Source: Jatrophihabitans_A lederbergiae
GTDB taxonomy: Bacteria; Actinomycetota; Actinomycetes; Mycobacteriales; Jatrophihabitantaceae
Reading direction: 5' to 3'
Length of the DNA: 64,000 nt
NCBI RefSeq assembly: GCF_031845305.1
Contig: NZ_JAVREH010000009.1
Coordinates: forward strand, 74,093 to 138,092
Below, piece by piece: positions 59,859-64,000 of this stretch; within the stretch, counting starts at the first letter, position 1; the number at the start of each line of letters is the position of its first letter. Both the position numbers and the translations under genes were made by a program. The notes under the pieces are model-generated. The model worked only from the letters and a program-made list of their open reading frames with translations. It searched no databases and was not told the DNA's origin.

Positions 59859-60895
59859 TGCGCTTCGGATACTGGATGCCCATCTTCGGCGGCTGGCTGC
59901 GCAATGTCGCCGACGAGCGGATGCCCGTACAGTGGCCCTTCGTCCGGGATTTAGCAGTAGCGAGCGAAGAGAACGGCTTCGACCTCAGTCTCATCGCCGA
60001 GCTCAACCTGAACGACATCAAGGGTCACCGTGCGCCGGCCCTGGACGCCTGGACGCTCGCGCCGGCCATCGCCGCGGTCACCGAGCGGCTGGAGCTGATG
60101 CTCGCGGTACGGCCCAACTACCACTCCCCCACGGCCACGGCCAAGGCGCTGTCCACCCTTGATCTGATCGCGCCCGGCCGGCTCTCGCTGAACGTCGTGT
60201 CGTCCTGGTGGAAGGACGAGGCCACCCAGTACGGAGCGCCGTTCGACGTGCACGACGCACGGTATGCCCGCACCGAGGAGTGGCTCACCGTGCTCCGCCG
60301 ACTGCTCACCGAAGACACCGTCACCCATTCGGGTGACCTGTACGAGCTGGCCGCAACCATCCTGGAGCCCAAGCCCGCCACCGTGCCGACCGTCTACATG
60401 GGCGGCGAATCCCCCCGCGCCAAGCAGGTGATCACCGCGCTGGGCGACGCCTACGTGATGCACGGCGACCCGCCGGAGGTGATCTCGGCCAAGATCGCCG
60501 ACCTCAACGGCCGCCGCGCCGAGCAGGGCCGTCCGCCGATGACCTTCGGCGTGTCCGGCTTCGTGATCTGCCGGGACACCGAAGCGGAGGCGCAGACGGA
60601 GCTGGACCGGATCCTGGACGTGCGCTCCAGCAAAGAGGCTTACGCCTCGTACGAGGACTTCGTCGCCGGTTCACAGCTGGAATCCCAGGTGTCGCTGGAG
60701 GAGTACAGCGTGTCCAACCGGGGCCTGCGCGCGGACCTGATCGGCACGCCGGCGCAGATCACCGAGCGGCTGCGGGAGTATTCCGACGCCGGAGTGGACC
60801 TGATGCTGCTGCAGTTCTCGCCCCAGCACGAAGAGATGGCCCGGTTCGGACGCGACGTCATCGCACCCTGGCGAGCCGCGGTCAGCGGCGCCTGA
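59858..60895 (+). CDS. LLM-class flavin-dependent monooxygenase
   Basis: 345 aa, alkanesulfonate-monooxygenase-like TIM barrel: MRFGYWMPIFGGWLRNV, IAELNLNDIKGH, LMLAVRPNYHSPTATAK, LSLNVVSSWWKDEA and YARTEEWLTVLRRLL are conserved family blocks. Uses reduced FMN (or F420). Coupled to the ATP-grasp gene. 3' end overlaps the convergent SDR gene by 14 bp. Substrate unknown; sulfonates or sulfones would be the first guess. Confidence 0.87.
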   Translation: MRFGYWMPIFGGWLRNVADERMPVQWPFVRDLAVASEENGFDLSLIAELNLNDIKGHRAPALDAWTLAPAIAAVTERLELMLAVRPNYHSPTATAKALSTLDLIAPGRLSLNVVSSWWKDEATQYGAPFDVHDARYARTEEWLTVLRRLLTEDTVTHSGDLYELAATILEPKPATVPTVYMGGESPRAKQVITALGDAYVMHGDPPEVISAKIADLNGRRAEQGRPPMTFGVSGFVICRDTEAEAQTELDRILDVRSSKEAYASYEDFVAGSQLESQVSLEEYSVSNRGLRADLIGTPAQITERLREYSDAGVDLMLLQFSPQHEEMARFGRDVIAPWRAAVSGA

Positions 60896-61907
60896 TCGCC
60901 AGTGCAGCACCGGCCGATGCCACCGCACCGGCCAGACCCGCCAGCACACCATGATGGTGCGAGGCCCACAGCTGCACGCTGCGCTCCTTGGACTGGTCAT
61001 CGAAGCTGCCGTGCGCGGTGTAGTCGCGGCCGCCGGACCCGTCGGCAGGGTCCCAGAGATTCACCTGGTCATCAGGGCGCCGTCTGCGCTCGGGCCGGTC
61101 GTCCTGCTGCGCCGCGTACCCCGTCCGGGCGAGGTAGCGGTCCAGCAGTCCCGGAGCGATCGCGTTGGCCGCGAGGGTTCCCATCGTGCTGCCGCCGACC
61201 CAGTACTCGCGCCGCTTGGGGTGGTCGGCGGCGTAGAGCACTGCCCGGGCCGCGACGTCGGGCTGATAGATGGGCGCCACCGGCTGGGCAGGCTCGGGCA
61301 GCCGGGACAGCACCCAGTCGAACTGCGGGGTGTTCACCGCCGGCATTTGGACCATGGTCACCCGAACCTTGCTCTTGTCGTGCAGCAGCTCGCAGCGCAG
61401 CGCCTCGTGAAAGCCCTGGATGGCGTGTTTGGAGCCGCAGTACGCCGTCTGCAATGGAATGCCCCGGTACGCCAGGGCCGAGCCGACGTGGACGATCACC
61501 CCGCGGTCGCGCGGGCGCATCCGCTTCAGGGCCGCCATGGTCGCGTAGACATAGCCGAGGTAATTGACCTCGGTGACGCGCTTGAACTCCTCCGCGCTGA
61601 TATCGGCGAACTCCGCGAACACCGAGGTGAACGCCACGTTCACCCACACATCGATCGGCCCGAACTCGTCCTCAGCGCGCGCGGCGGCCGCTTCGACCTG
61701 TTCCGGATCGGCAACATCCGTCGGGATGACCAGGGCCTTGCCGCCGGCCCGCTCGACATCGAGCGCTGCCGCGGCGAGCCCGGTCTCGCCCCGTGCCAGC
61801 AGCACGACCTTGGCGCCGCGCGAGCCGAAGGCCTGGGCGGTGGCACGCCCGATGCCACCGCTGGCACCGGTGACGACGACGACCTGCTGCTGGGGCGGAG
61901 TCTTCAT
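60882..61907 (-). CDS. Short-chain dehydrogenase with C-terminal membrane anchor
   Basis: 341 aa. Classical SDR fold: TGASGGIG near residue 13, VNVAF in place of NNAG, catalytic Ser in HVGSALAYRG and YCGSK (Tyr-x-x-x-Lys). Beyond residue 260 the chain is longer than normal and ends in a hydrophobic helix (VLAGLAGAVASAGAALAI) plus RRR, so it is probably tail-anchored. A 16-bp repeat sits in its leader. Confidence 0.88.
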   Translation of the reverse strand: MKTPPQQQVVVVTGASGGIGRATAQAFGSRGAKVVLLARGETGLAAAALDVERAGGKALVIPTDVADPEQVEAAAARAEDEFGPIDVWVNVAFTSVFAEFADISAEEFKRVTEVNYLGYVYATMAALKRMRPRDRGVIVHVGSALAYRGIPLQTAYCGSKHAIQGFHEALRCELLHDKSKVRVTMVQMPAVNTPQFDWVLSRLPEPAQPVAPIYQPDVAARAVLYAADHPKRREYWVGGSTMGTLAANAIAPGLLDRYLARTGYAAQQDDRPERRRRPDDQVNLWDPADGSGGRDYTAHGSFDDQSKERSVQLWASHHHGVLAGLAGAVASAGAALAIRRR

Positions 61908-61930
61908 GGCTGCCTTCTCTCAGTGGTGGA

Positions 61931-61968
61931 TCGCTGTTCCGTTCAGTCGCTGTTCGGTTCAGTCGCTG
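61931..61968. repeat. 16-bp tandem repeat in SDR leader
   Basis: TCGCTGTTCCGTTCAG, TCGCTGTTCGGTTCAG and a partial TCGCTG, 24 bp upstream of the SDR start codon. Two and a third copies. Confidence 0.7.
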
Positions 61969-62065
61969 CGGTTTGGTCAGACGGGGCGTTCCTGCACGAT
62001 AGTGGGAGGCACAGACACCGGCGCTGCTGGCTGGTCACGACCAGCAGCCTACGAGAGGTTGATCG

Positions 62066-63079
62066 ATGGGGTTTACGGACCGGTTGGATCGGTTCCAGCG
62101 CAGGCATCCGGCGTCCGGCTTTCCGCTGGCGGTTCTCTACAAGTACATCGACGATTCCGGCGGCTATCTCGCTGCATTGATCGCCTACTTCGGGTTCGTC
62201 TCGCTGTTCCCGTTGTTGCTGCTGCTGGCGACCGTCCTGGGATTGGTGCTGGTCGGCCACCACGCGCTGCAGCAGCAGATCCTGGGCTCGGCGTTGCAGC
62301 AATTCCCCGTGGTGGGCAAGGATCTCGGCGATCCCAAGCGGTTGGGTGGCGGTCCGGCCGGCCTGGTGATCGGCATCCTGGGCTCGCTGTACGGCGGCCT
62401 CGGCATCGCTCAGGCCATGCAGTACGCCATGAACACCGTCTGGCGGGTGCCCCGTAACAGCCGGCCGAACCCGATCAAGGCCCGCGGCCGAAGCCTGCTG
62501 CTGCTGCTCGGCGTCGGGATCTCCGTCGTCGGCACCACCGTGTTGTCGACTTTCGGCGGCAGCTCCGCCGGCTCCCTGGGCCCGATCCTGCGGACCGCCT
62601 CGCTGGTCGGTTCGCTGCTCGTCAACGCCGCCATGTTCCTGTTCGTGTTCCGGATCGCCACGACCCGCTCACTGTCGATACGGGACGTGGCACCCGGCGC
62701 CGTGATCGCGGCGATCATCTGGCAATTGCTACAGAACTTCGGTGTTCTCTATGTCGGCCATGTCGTACGGAACGCCAGCGCCACGAACAGTGTCTTTGCT
62801 GTCGTGCTCGGGCTGCTGGCGTTCCTTTACGTCACATCGATATCCGTCGTGCTGTGCGCGGAGATCAATGTGGTGCGGGTGGAGAAGCTGTACCCACGCT
62901 CGCTTCTCACACCCTTCACCGACAACGTGGTGCTGACCGCCGCGGACCGCGAGGCCTATGCCGGTCAGGCGACTGCCCAACAGAGCAAGGGCTTCGAGGA
63001 CGTCAATGTCCAGTTCGACCAGCCCAATGGCGGGCCGAGTGACGGTGAGCCGCGGTCATCCTCCGAGCGAGGCGTTTGA
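62066..63079 (+). CDS. YihY/BrkB-family integral membrane protein
   Basis: 337 aa with about six membrane helices. SGGYLAALIAYFGFVSLFPLLLLLATVLG is the family N-terminal block; GSLYGGLGIAQAMQYAMNTVWRVP and the late FLYVTSISVVLCAEINVV the others. Polar C-terminal tail. Once called ribonuclease BN by error; function unsettled. Start ATG 62066. Its 3' end overlaps the convergent lipoprotein gene by 24 bp. Confidence 0.9.
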   Translation: MGFTDRLDRFQRRHPASGFPLAVLYKYIDDSGGYLAALIAYFGFVSLFPLLLLLATVLGLVLVGHHALQQQILGSALQQFPVVGKDLGDPKRLGGGPAGLVIGILGSLYGGLGIAQAMQYAMNTVWRVPRNSRPNPIKARGRSLLLLLGVGISVVGTTVLSTFGGSSAGSLGPILRTASLVGSLLVNAAMFLFVFRIATTRSLSIRDVAPGAVIAAIIWQLLQNFGVLYVGHVVRNASATNSVFAVVLGLLAFLYVTSISVVLCAEINVVRVEKLYPRSLLTPFTDNVVLTAADREAYAGQATAQQSKGFEDVNVQFDQPNGGPSDGEPRSSSERGV

Positions 63080-63703
63080 GTCTTCCTGGATCGTCGTTCC
63101 CGCCGAGGAGGCCTTGGACTTCACCGTCTGGACGAGCCCCTCCAGGACGCCGATGCCTGACGTGTCGCCGCTCTTGAGCTTGTCCACCACGGAGGAGACC
63201 TGGTCACCGATGGCTTGCAGCGGCCGGCCGATCGTCTTGCACAGGGTGGGATTGGCCTGCACGTCCTCAGCGGCCAGCCGGACTTCGCGCTTGATGAACA
63301 GCGCCGCGGCACCGGCCTTCACGAACGCGGTGATCCTGCCGTGCGCGCCCGACTTGAAGGTTCCGGCCTGGAACGGCTTGTAGAGATAACGGTGAAACGC
63401 GCCGAACGCCAGGCCCGTGTGCAGCACGAACTTCGACTTCGCGAAGTTGGTGGTGTTCGAGGTCGGGCAGCCCGCGGCCGCCGTGGAGGCACCGTCCGAA
63501 CCGGACGTCGCGGACGGGTTCGAGCCGGCGGTGACCCCCGAGCTCACAGCGGACGCCGCACTGCTGGTCGTGCTGTTCTTGCCGCCGCACCCGGTGGCCA
63601 CGAACGCCACCAGGAAGAGGGACAGGACCGCGGCGAGCACCCGGAAGGGCGCCGGCCCGGAGTGCTGTCGGAGTCGGCTTCGGACTGTGCGTGGTGATGT
63701 CAT
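63056..63703 (-). CDS. Hypothetical lipoprotein
   Basis: 215 aa. Basic N-region, hydrophobic core and lipobox VATGC (Cys about 39), a Ser/Thr/Ala-rich linker, then a helical domain with KSKFVLHTGLAFGAFHRYLYKPF and ALFIKREVRLAAEDVQANPTLC, two Cys after the linker. AAGGAG precedes ATG 63703. Function unknown. Confidence 0.75.
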   Translation of the reverse strand: MTSPRTVRSRLRQHSGPAPFRVLAAVLSLFLVAFVATGCGGKNSTTSSAASAVSSGVTAGSNPSATSGSDGASTAAAGCPTSNTTNFAKSKFVLHTGLAFGAFHRYLYKPFQAGTFKSGAHGRITAFVKAGAAALFIKREVRLAAEDVQANPTLCKTIGRPLQAIGDQVSSVVDKLKSGDTSGIGVLEGLVQTVKSKASSAGTTIQEDSNASLGG

Positions 63704-63927
63704 AAAGGCTCCTTGCCTCGTCGTTCGGGAACTGTTCCCGGCGAGTGGTGAGGCACTCGTAGCGAGGCTGATCCTTCAACCGCTGCTTCGACAGTAGCGC
63801 GAGACCTCCACGAAACTCGCGTGCGTGTGCCCAACGTGTGTCCAATCCGTTGGGTGGGTGGTGGCGAATGACGGGTGTGTTTCACCCGCCGCCGGTGGAT
63901 GTGCCGGCACTGTCTTGGAGGAAAAGC

Positions 63928-64000
63928 ATGAAGAAGTCCCTGCTCTTGGCCGCACCGGCGTTGGCGATCGGCGCGATGGCCCTGGCCATGCCCGGTGTCG
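63928..64000 (+). CDS. Start of a secreted protein, cut by window edge
   Basis: 24 codons from ATG 63928, GGAGGAAAAGC immediately upstream. MKKSLLLAAPALAIGAMALA is a clear signal peptide or N-terminal membrane helix. Product cannot be told. Confidence 0.7.
   Translation, partial: MKKSLLLAAPALAIGAMALAMPGV

Noticed and set aside
62066..63079. Ribonuclease BN annotation for the YihY protein
   Set aside because: The protein is an integral membrane protein; the RNase BN name for this family is a historical error.

Overview
The window is high-GC actinobacterial DNA. Supporting signs are GTG starts, pervasive ATGA/GTGA stop-start overlaps, two luciferase-like oxidoreductases of the F420/flavin type, twin-arginine lipoproteins and a heterodimeric lycopene cyclase. 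I cannot fix the genus; a soil or plant-associated lineage of the Frankia/Jatrophihabitans/Geodermatophilus kind is only a guess. No rRNA, tRNA, CRISPR array or intact insertion sequence was seen.

1-17.4 kb: two parallel dipeptide-type ABC transporter operons on the minus strand. One ends in a gamma-glutamyltransferase (cut by the window edge), the other in an acetamidase/formamidase followed by a GntR/FCD regulator. Both operon promoters carry a TGTATAC core that probably binds this regulator. A proline-iminopeptidase-like hydrolase and a Gfo/Idh/MocA oxidoreductase read the other way. 17.4-19.0 kb is a scar holding a relaxase fragment and low-GC orphan ORFs.

19-31.2 kb: carbohydrate island. 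A tightly coupled operon (GH1-like hydrolase, glycosyltransferase, 99-aa protein, UDP-galactopyranose mutase) converges on a GH2 hydrolase. A sugar ABC transporter with two GH43-type proteins follows, then a SulP permease fragment. 31.3-38.9 kb: NhaA antiporter, DsbA-like protein, a seven-copy 19-bp tandem repeat, a fluoride-channel pair, a small membrane protein missed by length cut-offs, a secreted glutaminase-like protein, a UBP zinc finger and an LLM oxidoreductase.

39.0-40.6 kb: a retron-like reverse transcriptase with deviant retron signature motifs. A small repeat-bearing ORF joins it through an ATGA overlap, and two strong hairpins lie upstream. This is the best candidate for an undescribed system. 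40.6-48.1 kb: divergent carotenoid cluster (crtI, tetR, crtB versus acyltransferase, glycosyltransferase, P450, crtYc, crtYd, DUF998) with a 13-bp perfect palindrome between the two arms. The content suggests an acylated glycosylated cyclic carotenoid.

48.1-50.5 kb: three-gene operon with YbjQ-like proteins, preceded by duplicated hairpins that bury the Shine-Dalgarno sequence and encode two tiny coupled leader ORFs. 50.5-64 kb: DoxX, secreted GH16 with two discoidin domains, a broken GNAT gene, M20 amidohydrolase, a wall/membrane-anchored protein with four near-identical IPT repeats, a DUF2382/ATP-grasp/LLM group, an SDR, a YihY membrane protein, a lipoprotein and the start of a secreted protein.
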